Source: Tomocerus qinae (lineage: Eukaryota; Arthropoda; Collembola; Entomobryomorpha; Tomoceridae). Taken from it: DNA of 64,000 nt. A program made the translations under genes and the position numbers. The DNA lies in the NCBI GenBank assembly GCA_020055645.1, contig CM034546.1:101494001-101558000 (forward strand), given 5' to 3'. Of this stretch, positions 24,701 through 39,700 are shown in pieces; within the stretch, counting starts at the first letter, position 1, and the number at the start of each line of letters is the position of its first letter. The notes beneath the pieces are model-generated. The model ran no database searches. It was given only the letters and a program-made list of their open reading frames with translations, and was not told the origin of the DNA.

Positions 24701-27700
24701 ACTACAAGTTATTCACGATAGGGACATATCTCTAAAAGTTATACACATCATAAACTGTTTTTACAAAACTTTAGCAATTGAGTCACAGGAGGTCAATATT
24801 TGTGAAAGGTAAATGATTCAATTTATCACCAAACACGCTTTTACGTACATACGCTAAACTTGACCTGAAATTATACATTCATTCATGTAAAATATGAATC
24901 GCAAGCCAGCTAGATACCGCAGATTCTGTGGGGAAGGGTTGTTCCCTATTCTGCGCTTGGCATATTGCATGAGTGAAGTTAAACTGATAAACTAAAGCCC
25001 CTTAATATTCACAAGATTACATAATATAACATGAACATACAATCTGGAGATCTAGATCCATCAACACAGCCCTTCGACTTGAACATAATGTGCAAAAGGT
25101 TTCGAACTGTATTTTGCTGGACATAAATTAAAGTGGGAACCGTGAGCGAGAGCGGAAACATTAGGTAAGTAGTTGAGATTATGATCTAATCTAGAAATCC
25201 TTACAAAACAGGACTTGTCTACACTGAACTCTTCCAATTCATTCTTAAACCACCTACACATGACTACCTTCCTAAACTTCCCCAACTAATGCAATGCAAA
25301 AGTACAGCAAAATATTTATAGCCTAATACAGAGTGCAATGTATAAAAACTGTTACTGAATCACTTCACAACAGTCTGTACGCAGTTAATACGTATCTATA
25401 CAGTTGTATCATAAAACTATATTCATATGCAACATTCATACACAGAGAATGAGTACAAATGACGTAATAAAGTTAGAGATGCCCACATTTATATTAAACA
25501 GGTAGGTAGAGATATTATTATACTTACCGAACAAGAACTCGACCCAGACGCAATTCCCAGCATTAGCAAATGTTCATGTATGCAAGAATACTCAAATACC
25601 CATGCAATGTATATCGTGTATATGACAGTGCATTCCACAACAGGTGAATTCTAATATTGCTCTCTGTTCCGTAGGTACTGGCAGAGTACAAAAAGAGTAT
25701 ATGCAGATACACAATACAATGTATTCAAATATATAGCTGAAGACAACTGCAACACAAAGTCAGTTCACTGCCCTAAAATTTGCCCAAGTGTGACGTGAGA
25801 CCAAAAGAGAAGTAAAGAGAAATGAACTGACTGTTCATGTCAGAAAACTATGGCCCTAGGCTATCTTCTTCTCATTATCAAAATCACTCACACTTACGCT
25901 ACACTCAAACTTCTTCCTCTTTTCCTTGTACACAATATAAACACAACGTCTGACTAAGGTAGAGATTCTATACCACGTTATCTATACTATACTACCACTC
26001 ATCCTCGTTCTTCTATATTTTTACTGAATCAGCACTGTCCTCATTTCCTTATATAACTGCACACACACTATACTACACACAATTATGTATGTAAATCTAA
26101 AGAGGACATTTCATTACCATTAATATTATTAGTAGACCACTAAAACCGTAATTTCCGTGTGTAATTTACCTAACTACGAGTTCTATGCTAGTAGTAGTAA
26201 TAGGGACGAAGGAAATACGCTAGTTAAAGTGCTACCGAGCTACACGGAATACTCTATACTAGTAATAAAACCAAAAATGTCTAACCGAGACTAGACAGAG
26301 CCACGACTTGGGAACATTACAGATAGAGCTCAGTGACGGAACTGATTTCATTGAGGAAAGAATTGTGTACAAAAATACTTTTGTCCCCTTGCACAGAGAA
26401 GTTGCCCCTCGAATAGAGAAAATGAGCCTTGAGTGTACACTGTATTCAATATACTCTGGTTAAGGCAATGCATTGCAGCTGTATCACTTTGCACTAAACA
26501 TTAGGATACACAATAATGCACACACAATTCAATAAAGGCAGACAGTTTTGCTACACTCAACATTTAAAAAATTGACCAGGGTCACTTCTATATATCTAGA
26601 AAATATTATATCCTTTTTGGTCAGATTCTTGATAGTATGGTCTATATAGCCATTAACACACTGTATTAGAGGAGAATAAGAGTTTGTATTTAACAGTGGC
26701 AATAATAATAGCATAAGAACTAAATGACGGACGGAAGGAAGGGACAAAATGGGTCGGGGACTAGTTAGGCTAGGTATCTCAATGTCCAGACAGTCCAGAG
26801 GTCTTATAAATATTTCAACGTTGAAACTATTGTGATTTACTACTGCAATTGCATAGCTCCTACATAGCATAAAGGAAAGGAAACGGGTATTATTTCCAGG
26901 CTGTACCTTACTGTTGGAAGTAGCATGACACTTGACAAGTAAGTTGATCGTGACTGAGTAACAAGAGGGAGACATAATAATAAGTAAATCCTATAAATGT
27001 CTTCCAAATGGTTTCTAATAAAATTCGTAGTCATAAAAGGGCTTTTCCCACTGAAAATCTGACCTGCTCACTCCCTTTATGTTCCATTCAACGCTACAGA
27101 TGACCGAGCACCAAATACCCAAAAGATGTCCAATGGTCACAAGACATATGGCCACCCTAAATGTCTACTTCCATACCTTAATGTTCTTTTATCTGATGTT
27201 CCTCTCTGTGACATTCTCATTTCAGTAATAAAAGTAGGAATTTGTCCATTTATATTCAATTGATTTCCTATATTGGCTATTAATATTTGAGTTAACAATA
27301 ACATCACATGTGTGGTATTATAAACTCCTGGGACGACATTCTGAACCCCTTAGCAAAGGGAAATCGCAAGCAAATATTGAGTTACCACAGGAGTTGCTAT
27401 TGTCCATATTCTTATCATTGTCGTAGATTTAACTTTGCTATCGTTGTCGTAGGAATAGGAAAATTCCATAGCGCTGCTACAAAACACGATTCTCATCCCA
27501 TAATTTTGCCACAGCATAGCAAACATCTGTCGCAAAGTTAGCGCAAACTGAGAGCTACCGCAACTTTGCGATCACATTGTTGAAGGCACTTGGAGATTGG
27601 AGACACTGGTGATCCCTATGGTTACTTTGACAATATCAATTGCAATTTGATAATCTCCGGTCTCGGACTCCGTAGTACGACTGTCAAGTGCCATGCATAT

Positions 27701-30700
27701 TGAAGTGCAAGACATTAGGCAACTGTAATTTCCATGACTACAGTCACTCGTAAAGTAGTACCTCAATCAATGCCTAACACCCTTCCCACACTACTCCATA
27801 CCTTGGAGTTGGAACATCCATGCCGATAAGTACCGTTACCTAGGACAACTTATCAAAAACTGCTACAACGTCGCAAACTTGCTAGGACGCTGCTAACTGA
27901 CATGAGAATATGGATTTATTTTGAAATCGCAAGTAGACATAGCAACTCTTGTGATATCGCAACTTTACCACAAAAGTTCAGAATACCGTCCCCTAACAAA
28001 AATTCTGTAGTCAATATCAAAGAAATTAAATTGCTCAGTTGGATAGAACGAGGCGTTAGAAGAGAAAACATAATTACTTATTTATGCCCCTTACACAAGT
28101 TTCAGCTTTATTAAAGCCCAGTTGAAATATTGAAGCATTAATAAACCAATTGATGTACACAGCTCAACCTTGACAAAGCAAGAAGGGCTGTCAGCCAAAG
28201 CTAAGGAATAAGACCAATAGGAATATTTAATTGAAAAAATCATACATATTAAATGTATCTCGCATGCAAAATGCAATGCAGGAGACCTTAACTTTGTTTC
28301 TTTTTATAGTGAATATTTTATACAGGCCGGGCGAACTGCCTTTGTCCATAACGTAATGGAGAATCGCAAAATATTAAGAGATTTCTTATGTCGTATACAT
28401 ACTATGAAGTAGTATTGTACATTATATAATTTAACCTACACTGCAATTGTAATGTAAAAGACAAGGAGAGTACCCAAATACCTTGTACTACTTATATGAT
28501 AGTACCTATATGACAGATAAGTCATGCCACAAAATTATCCCATTCTTAATACAGATATATTGTAAAGGTAAATGTAAGCATGTCAAGTAAATATGAACAA
28601 AATGTCAAACCTTAAATATTTAAAACATCAAACGCCCATATCATGTCTATGTGTGCTGTGTGTATTGATTATGTACACAATTGGGTCTTGTCTTCCAATG
28701 TTTATCCGGCAAATTATCCTAAAATGTAAATGTGGGCTGACACTTATGGGGGTTATTTTTGTAGATCTTTATCAAACAGTACATAATAATGTACCAAGTA
28801 GAAGCCTTATTAATATTAACAGTCATTTTTTAAATTGCAAAAAAATATTCGCCTACTTGATGCATATCAAAAAACTGCTGACCGAAACAAAACTAGCAAA
28901 ATGTAACTATTGACTATACGTTTAATTTTAGTTTAGTTCTGCATGTTATAGTATTTTTTAAAGCAGATCAGTACGCACTTTTTAAGCACGTTAGCCGACA
29001 AAGGGGGACGGAAGGGTGCGATGAGCGGGTCGACAGTTCTTGCACTGTGAGCTATAGACTTGTGCCGATTGAAGCATCTCTTATGCATACAAAGACAGAA
29101 AACGCTTTTAAAAACCGAGATTATGTACACAATACAATTTCTATCTACAACTAACATTCAACCTCAACCAAAGTATCTCACTGTATTCGTGAACAGGATA
29201 TAATCGCCAAATGCCTTTTGCCAGTAATATTTCTCTGCTTGTAGTCGCTATAAAACACTTTACTATACCATAAGAATGTACACAGACAAAGATAATAAAT
29301 AATATGATACATTGCTTTCAGTTATGGCTATATACAGAATGCAATAATACTTACATGAAGATCTACGCACTATCTGTCTGAAATAATCTTCTATGTCCCG
29401 TTATCCACGGGATGACTAAACTTACTTTCTAACACGTGTGAGTGTGAATGAATGAACTACATACAGACATAACTCGCATATAAATGCGCTGAAACGACAC
29501 AACCATATAACACAAAATATACCAAAGTTGCTTTGCTGAACATTTCGGCAATATGATATAGTTTGTGTTAGCTAATAATGCATTGGGATTTAGGTTAGAT
29601 TAGAACTGCAAGGCTTAGAGTATGGCATTTTATATTATGTAGGCACAAAACTGCCGTTATTGAAAGATAGTTGTAATATAAACCTAAACAGTAACCAACA
29701 TTCAAATATTAAACATAATGATAATTGTAGTTAACAATAACCTTTAGTTTCCTTAATTCACAAAATAACTCATCCTAAAAACAATAAGTTCTAGGATTTA
29801 AAGTTAATTTAAATTACAAAAAAGGATAGATTGTACTCTACATAGACCCAGCGAAATACTGTCATCTGTTCTAGTTCAATTCACGAATCCTTTGCGATTG
29901 AATGCAAATAAACCATACAAGGATAAGTAATTAAGGCCTGAAAGAAAATATAATTGTTTTCGTGTGCTACCACGAACGAGAATCAAGGATCATATTGTAA
30001 ACAAAACATTGCCCGTTGCATTTATATCTGACAATAACTTACAAACAAATGCAATTTTTTTATTACTTCAGAAGAATAAATATAATGTGTATAGAGAGAT
30101 ACCGTACCTACTCAAGAATTACAACTGTCATGTATTCGCAATAGACTACTTAGTAGCAAGATTTGAATATATGTAGTTTTATCTATTAACACATCAATAA
30201 AAATTTACAAAATCACATCAAGGGGGATTAAATAACTATATAAACTGTTATATACAAAACACAATGTCTATGTCAACGAGGAGTTCGTGCAGATGTTGAT
30301 AGTATTGAGTGCATAAAACTGAATTTTCCATTTTACATATCAACTCATCTTAATAACAATTCAGACACTCAGGAGGAGTAAATACAGTTTTGGAGCTGCT
30401 TCCTACGTGAACAACAGAAAAGTAAAGCTATAGAGCTCATTGAACAGCACATCAATTCCTTTGATAATCCGCCGAAGTGGATCTGAATCTGCATACAAAT
30501 AGGGAGGACTCGGACGAGGAGAGGGCCATAAAAACTAATGTCACTGAATTCGAACATAAAATAAATGTCAGAGTAAGCGGTAAGTTGATATCAGTGCTGG
30601 AAAAGTGAGAAATATATTAACGTACTTAGTTCATCCGCTATTCTCAGCGTAGATCAGTGAGAGAGAGACCTGTATAAAGTGTAATACGGCACAATGACAT

Positions 30701-33700
30701 CATACATATTGCATTCGCTGCACTGCACACTGCTAGTCGCAGTTATCACGAGACCATTAATGTCTGTCATGCACGTGCACAGGGATTTCCCTCTTGAGCA
30801 AAGCTCTATGGATTTGATACGTCGATTTTCAATTCCTTCCTACAACAAACACACTTTCCATTTCAGACGGAGGACCCAAGAGAGACAATCCTCAATAAAT
30901 CCAATGATTAGTTGCTACAGCACATGGCATCTGAAAAATAAGTGGCCACAACGAACAGTCTTACCAACTACTGCTAAACATTTTATCTATTGTTTACTAA
31001 ACGCACTGCGCAGTCTTTAATCAATAATTTAATGATTTGTACACTAGCTCTAACAATAATTGCGTAAGTCGCACCTCCCCACATTTAGTATGGTCCCGAT
31101 ATGCCAAATTACAATTGCAAATGTAGGGAGACATAAGCAAAACTACATTTCAACCAAAACGGGGACACTGACACACAGACTTGGTTTTACTAGTCAAAGG
31201 AATATAAGGAAATGCAGAACCTTCAAAATATTTCCTTCCGTTGCTTTCATCTCAATTCAATTTTCTGATGCTTTCCAAACGAACTAAATAACATTATAAT
31301 ATATCCTCCCATGTTTATACCCATACAAGACATATTATCGTAACATTGAAAGTATAGTTCCATATTCCATGTACCAGTAGTAGAATGTGAATGTATCTCT
31401 TTTAATGAACAGGCAGTTACAATTGCAACGTTAAATTGTATGTAGACATGACATTTAAGATACATAGTAAACCAATGTTCATTTAGGTTAGCCTTTTGCT
31501 CTATAGTAAAGTTAATTTTTTCCTTACCCATTTATTCTCTCAATTCGCCATTTACTACTAACCATATAAAGTACACAAAGAATTAAATAACCCTGCACCT
31601 AACACATGTCACATACTGCACTCTCTACTTACAAACAGACGTTGACACCAATAATGCACACACAATTCCCTACACACAGAGAATATCACAGTCGCAGGCG
31701 CAAGCAACTCAGCAAGCCCGATTAAATATAAGCCAGTTGCTCTATATCTATCAACTTCTGTCACGTAGGCCACTGTCACTCACATAGACGGTACATGACA
31801 GCCAGCCACAAAACTATTAATCTACAGTCTACAGCTACTGTTACTATATGAAACACAATACGCATAATATTGTAATCTCTCTTCAATGTAATACAAATGT
31901 AGTTTAAATGCTATTTTTTTATTCTGTCCAAATACAATGCAGTGAAATGCACACTTCGACTGCACTCATGAGTCATAGGTAGTCAAAATCAAAATAGACT
32001 TCAAAAATTCGAGCATTGCTTAGCACTTCCTTTGATCATCGATAAACTTATCAATTTCTTGACAGCTCATACATTCGTATGAATTACAATGGCATTTAAT
32101 TATAGAATTGTCACGAGTCTAAACATATGACGAGTAAATTAAATACAAATTGAAGCTACTGTGGGGTATAAATGATATTGCCGATTAAAGTTGTAAATAC
32201 AATCAGTTAGGTCATAAACTCAAACAATGAAAATAAAAATTGGCTCTTCACACTTTTTTGTTTAGAAAGGAATTACCCAAATACCTCCCTTTACAGGTAA
32301 ACATGTAAATAGGTATATATTTATCTTCCATGAAAAACTAAAATTGCAGGTGAGATAAAGTGCCTTCCTGTATTCACGTAGCGAAATACAAAATGTAGAT
32401 GCAAGCTTGTAAACATTAAAAAATTATAGTACACCTGCTCGGTCAAATAGAAACGAGAGTATTATCCATGAAGCCACATTTTGTTTATCAATAATAGAAA
32501 ACAAGTAACAAAGACAGACATTTGATTCGTGCATCATGCCTTATAAAATATTAATCACTCCCCTTTCATAACATCGTGCAGGTTTAGAATGAGAATTGAA
32601 ATAAACGTAATTACACATTATTATTATGTAGGTGTGTTACTACAGATAGTGTGAGCTCCACAGAGTATGCATTACACGGTCCAGTAATATTTGTTGGAGT
32701 AAAACAATACAAATGAAAACTGACACTAACTTCCGGAGAAGCTTTGGCTCGACATGAAAAAATTTCTCCTATGATTTAATTTTTGGCAATGTGACATAAT
32801 CTATTCAAACATAATTTATGGGACTGTACACTTAGAAACATCCCCTTTGACATTTCTGTACAGTTCCGTCAAATTTGCAATTTGCAAGTTACACATGTCT
32901 AGTCAGAGCTAACAAAGCATACACCTATGTAACAAAATAGCAGTTTACTAGTCGCAAGTCATAGCCCGAAGACAAAATATGTAAGATAATAGTAGAAAAC
33001 AGAGAGACAATGTAAAAATGTAATAAACATAGCTGGAAAATGGCCAGCAGCTTCGTACGGACCGTTCAAGTTGCAATAAATAGAGATAGATATAGATACA
33101 TAGACTGCTTAGCATTTAGAGTCTCGACTCACTGACCACTTTTTACTTGCTCTCCTCCCATTCATAAGTTGGGACTTGTGAGAGAGAGTTTTTATCAGTT
33201 GCTTCGTTGCATACACAAATTACACACTCTGTAGGTTGGTATTTGGCTATTCCCCTATCCATGCATCCACTATTGAAAGTCAAATGAAAGAGCCAACTGT
33301 AGCCACCTGAATACTGAAAGTAAGTACATATAAATGATGAGCAGGTTTAATTCGATGTATATGTAATAACATCCATTCCATATTTCCATAATCGTTGCTC
33401 TGTCTACTGCATCCCTTCGGAATCCATGCAAATCCTATCATATCCAGTAATTTGCTATGAGAAAGAAAAGAACCACAGCTGCCAATCGAGCACGACCAAA
33501 CCAGCCCAGCCAGACCACATTCACAATACAATGCACCCAAAAAGAGAGGATGAGATAGAGAGAGAGTCTAACCCAACCCTTTACCTTTAATTTATTAAAC
33601 TCGCTTCAATACAACTATAGAAATGTGTACTCTATTAAAATATGCATACACCTATATACATTTTACAGTACAACTCTCTCATCCTGTCTACAATGGGTGG

Positions 33701-36700
33701 AAATAGCTATGTATACATAAACCTGACAACATTTTACATTTACATACACCACATAACTGATACAACTGCTTTTAGCGTATAACACTGTAGCGTGATACAA
33801 AAATACGAACAGCTATCTCAACATACACCACAAAGAGTAAAAGGGTACAGTCATTAGACTCTGTGTGGACTATATCGATACATACTCAATATACTGATTG
33901 CAAATAAATGCTGCTGGTAGTAAATTCGCATAGAACTGTAGGCGAAATGTGACCGGAACTAACTAAAATTTCAAAGAAAATTGCAAACATCATGAAAGTC
34001 AAATATTTCACCCATCCTGTCCCTTCCCTCGATATCCCACTACAATAATCACTGATCTCCTATGATTAGCAACTGTAAACGAAAACTCTGTTCATCCCCT
34101 TTGTACTACACATTTCGTATGTATGCACAGTAACTCATAATTATATCCCAAGAAATCTTTTGTAATTTGCGGTGGAAAAGGTATCTTTTCTTCCATTCAA
34201 TTACACTTTGATTGGACTGAATTATTATCTAAATTCTCTTTAACCAATTCCTAACTATTTCTGCATAATATTAATCATCTCTCTAAGTCCGTGCTCACCT
34301 TTCTCTATTTCTTATTTATAATTTCACTTCCTATGCTATAACTCCTTTAAAAAGGTAGCATTACTTTATTGCATAATCACTACCATTGTAATTCACAGGC
34401 GAATATTATTATTACTAGTACATACCCATCCTTTTGCGTCCTACCTTTACATTTCTCTACTTACCTATCTACCTGAACTTTGTCTCTACTGATGTATAAT
34501 GTAAATCTCAAACCGGTCCATCCACTCGATTCATTTCTGCAGACAATGTTTAACACTCTAATTACCATTATGCCATCCAAAAAGATGGTGTTAGGTACAT
34601 TTACGTAAACTAAGAAAACAGTACAACGTACTACAACAATGTCTACGCATTGTTAATTATTTTTAGAACGCACATAATTATCAACTCAATATTTACATAT
34701 GGAATTCAACATTAATTTCTTGTCATGCAAAAAAACAGAGCTTAATTAACTTTCCTAAATACAATGCTAGGTCAGTCAGACTGTTAAAATTATTCTGAGG
34801 ATTTCAACAGTCACAGGAAAACAAACATATCAACCAACATAGCGTGCGAAATATTCTGGCTCAAAAAATGCCTCTACGTAAATAATTCTTTGTATCATTC
34901 ATTCCTTCATTGTATTTCGCATCTGCGAAGATAATTTCCTCCATTTCTCAACTGACTCTTGAACTCTGAACCGAACTGGACTCAATTCTTATTTTCCGAG
35001 TAACACCTGTCTACTATTTCGTCTCAGAGAAGGTTCAATCATTGCATGTTTCAACTAACACAGGTATCACTCCATCCATTGTTACAATAAACCTGAATCA
35101 CTATAAAATATACCAATCAGCATACACACAATAAACCGTACTTTTATTCCATTGAATGCACATGCATTCGTATTATTATAAGTCTAAGATTTTATTGCTT
35201 ATTTACGTATTGAATGCATCGTAGTTATACATACATTAACTTTCTGCATCGCATGATGACTTCCACTTTTACCATATCATGGCTTAGCATATGTGCACCT
35301 TTAGCATTATGAAAACAGGACATTATACAATGTAATCCTAATCGCAGATTGCTCGATTTCTGATCCACAACGTACCTCAACAGACATTTCTTTCTGTTTT
35401 ATACCATGAGAACACAACCATCACAGCGCAACAAAAGAAATGCTTCCATTTAGTTATGATACGTGCTTCTATTCAAATAGAATAATACAGACCCTACAGC
35501 TGTCTATTTACTACCAATGCAAACCCTTTTATTCTGTTGTGTGTGACACGGAATGAGTTAAGAGCAGAAGGTTTGACACGGCCATACTCCACATATAAAT
35601 AATAATAACACCTGGATTTCGATACACGCTTTAAAATTATTTTGCCAATGATGAATATTTTCGTCCAACAGACTGCATATGACATACAATAATAAATATT
35701 GTAAAGTATCAAAAGTCGATCACGCTGTTCCTGCTGTGGGTACGATTCAATTTCCCTATATACCTGTTCTTCCTACCTATCATTAGTTAGTCATATCAAA
35801 ACACTAGTTAGCATAAGAACAATCAAAAGTTTTCCTTTCCTGACTCTCCTCATAGCCTGACATAAGGACATGACAGTCTTTCTCCGTCGTAACCTTATTT
35901 CTTACCACCGTGCATGTTTGTTTACACGAGTTGTAAAGTGAAACCATAAATTATCACTTCATCATAAAACCAGCTATATAATAGTATCATCTGGTGATCT
36001 TATTTAAGTACACAGTAATGACAGTATCAGCTTTAGAGTGCTGAGCATTAAACTTACTATTAGATTTGCATTCTCAAACATAAACCAACAATAATGACCT
36101 CCTCCATTGCCATTATTATACACAAGTGTTTTAAGTTCAATCAAATAATAACGAGTGTAGATAATGTTTTAAATACACAATAAAATCTTACTAGACATTG
36201 GGGACTCATTATCTGACTCCTTCTTGAATTACTAATAACAATCTTTCGGGTACTTGTTAAACGAATCAATTATTAAAAGCCACATGATAACAGTAAATAC
36301 AGCTATAATATAGTACCTTATAGTACTATATACGACGGACGGAATGTGATCATAAGTCAATCAGAAAAAAATCAGGACAAGACAACGAACCCTAAATCAC
36401 ATATTAGTATACAATGTCAAATGGACGACGCAATGGGATATGTCAGCAGAAATACAACCGTAGTATACAACTTCATATAAATAAATATTTATCACAGTAT
36501 ATGCAGTTAGTGTCAGAGAGTCTCGTGAAACGATTCTACTATACAACCAGATTACTTTACTATTTACTTACGTTCGTTTCTGCCGTATAAAGTTCTCTTC
36601 CACCATGCACCAGCCACACTCACTCGTCCAACTCTCTTATCTGTCTTTAGCTACTTATGACGATACAGTATTGTATTCAATTTCTATATATCATCTATGT

Positions 36701-39700
36701 ATCAGTACAGAATGTTTGAGTGACAGCTTGAGGCTTAAATAGAGCAAGGCCGAATGCATAAATACAAAACGATAATAATTCAGTTCCCATCCCACAGAAT
36801 ACAAATGTACCTAAGTAAATCCAAAAACTCGTGTGTTATTGCATTCGTCAAGACAAATCTCTTGCTTCAATTCAACTACTAATGGGCTTCTGAAGTTTAA
36901 CCAGATTTTAATGACTCTTCCTTGAACGCATCCTGAGTTTACACAACCTTATCATGAACAGAAAACAAATTCTATATCCCATATTGCACACCATGAACTT
37001 TGTACGCACATGTACCACTAACTATAATATAGTAGACAGATACAAAATTAAGAAAACATTTTCTTTCTCTCTTAATGTTAATACTCTAATATCTTTGAAA
37101 AGCAATGCCTATTTCCCAATGGCCCACACAATATTTTAACTAATTACTCCTGTATACTTTTCCATTTAAAGTTATTCTTAACTCTTGACTTCTATGCAAG
37201 GCTAAAAACAAATACGAGAAAATATTACTTACCACCGGTGATTACAGGTGCGGATGAAGAAGTCACAGTGAAAATGTTAGTGACGTAACGTAGGAAGTAA
37301 AATTCTAAAGGTTTTTGTAGGTTTTCTAGTGAAACACGTTGATAATGTATTTGTAATCGTCGTGAGTGGATTGGAGTATAAATTGAGCGTGTTTGAGTTG
37401 TTTGAACGATTACTGGTTTAAGGTAGCTGTGGCAGTGATTCCGTTGCGACTTGAGTAAACTACACTGCACCAGAATTCCTGAGGTCGACTCAATAAATGA
37501 ATATCGAAATTGAACTGTAGTATGGTATGCAGTGTAGTCGTAGTGGTTGTGGAACGAACATGTAATATTTATTGAGATGATGAGAGTACTGAATGAACAC
37601 TTTCGGTTGTTGTGCTAATATTGTATGGCAGGATATGATTAAAAAAGTCTCAACAATTAATGTAATATCCACAGGGAAAGTGAATTCTAATCTGAAATGG
37701 CTTTTGTCTCAATGCCAGAATAAAAGCTGATTCGACTGTAGAAATAAATCACTTTTGTCTCAACCACACAAAATAGGTGTTCAACTCTACTTTAAAGAAT
37801 TATTTAAACAGGAAGATATATTCAAACGAGCACGAAAAAAAATATCTACATTACCGTTTTTCCTGTTTGCATTTATAAGTCTACATGAAAAAACGAGCAG
37901 AGTGTTTGGATGAGAGGACTGGACGAACACTCTGCAAGTCCCCTTTAGACTCGATTGAATGAATGGAATGATTTTTAGTTTACTTCAGCGAATATAAATG
38001 GATCGATCCATCGATCTTTTTCGCTGTTCTTCCTTTCTCGTGTTTTTTGGTGAGTTGAATGGAAGAAAGGATAGAGCACAAGGCAGAGAGGCACAGTGCT
38101 AATGTTAATGCATAAAAACCTACTGTTTACACAGAACAACACTTTATACAGATTTATATCCGTAGTCGGAGTGAGTCTAGTGCTTCCTATTTATATGGCA
38201 GTTGGGATGAGACAGCCGAATGCGTTTGAGAAGGAGAGATATACGTATTTATTCCTTTTTCGGACAACTAGGAATAGAAATGCGGAGAGAGAGGGTCGGG
38301 CGTGCGTGTGCATGCACATATACATACATACATATTATATTTCCGTCAACGTGTGCACTTCCCTATAACAATTGTAGCATCCGACTAAAGGAACCTTCCC
38401 TTCCCTTGTTCCGTCTTTCTGAATTCCTTTCCCTATTCCATTTTTACATAAGCCACGTTTTTGCAGCAACTATGGTTATCGCATCACACAATACTAATGC
38501 AGACTTACAATCCAATCCTGCACTAAGGCACCTCTATAGTCTACTGTCGCCTACTTATACCCGCTTTCAAGACGTCAGTTCATATACGAATGCACATGTA
38601 CACGGCTAACTTAATGCAAGTCTCCAGCGTTCTTGGGGTCTCAAGTCTTTGTCAAACGTTATATATAAGAGAGTCTTGCCACGAAAAGCTCTGTAAGCAG
38701 ACTGTATGGTATGTATGTAGCGTTAACGTGTGTAATGGATAACGTTACGCAGATGCCCCGACGCAGATCGATCCCGGTTGTTCTCTTTTCTCCCTATTAA
38801 ACCTTACTGCACGTACACATACACGCTACACGTCTATCCGCAATTCTCACTTACAATTATACTTATATTACATACTCAAACAGCTCCCGAAAGCTTATCC
38901 GCACTTGCATTTCTATCAGAACATAAATAGGTGATTGCAGTAATACACTTCCTCTAACATATTTCCCGTCCTTCACTAATCAGTTTTCCGTCTAGTCAAT
39001 TCACCTCAAGTTCGGAGTCACTAAAGAAAGGCAGCTATTTAAAACACCGAGTTGTCACTTTAAATTCCTAAAGATCTCTTCTTCACACGCTACAATTCGC
39101 ACAAAATAGGAACCTCATAAATGTAACTAAAAATTGTTCTGGATTAATATTTTGAACGATTTTCTGAACACTTGCCCAAGAGGCATTAACAACACAACAG
39201 ACTACAAAAAAAGTTTATTGCCATTGACTTGGAGATACTCACACTGGTACACAACACTCCACTCTCTGCCTGTGAAATTCAATCACACACACAGACACCA
39301 CTGAGCTGTAGTCTTTGAAACACATTAATAGCAGAATTTAAAACACTACAGAAAAAATTGAGGAAAAATCTGAATTAAATTCCAAGCCCAGTGATGATGC
39401 AGATGGGAGGCTTTTTAATAGTTTGTACCTTTACTTAAACTGAAATGTGCATAGAACGATCCAACTTACACTTAGAACGAGTAAAGCAATAAAGGGTAGT
39501 GTGTGGTGTGTGTCTGTCGGAGGACAGCAGAAAAATGCGTATGGACTACCTAGTGAACAGAATTCAGATTCAAGTTAAGTTAAGCAATACACTATAATAG
39601 TCGAGTGATGTGGATGGGATGGGAATAGCGGTTCAGCTGTGCTTTTGCTCGTGTCTACGATTCTCATCGTCAGTCTCAGTCAGTCCAGAACTTGACTTGC

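Noticed and set aside
38220-38609. 129-codon plus-strand frame
   Set aside because: Biased Arg/Ser/Tyr content, overlaps another frame of similar length, no motif or splice context.
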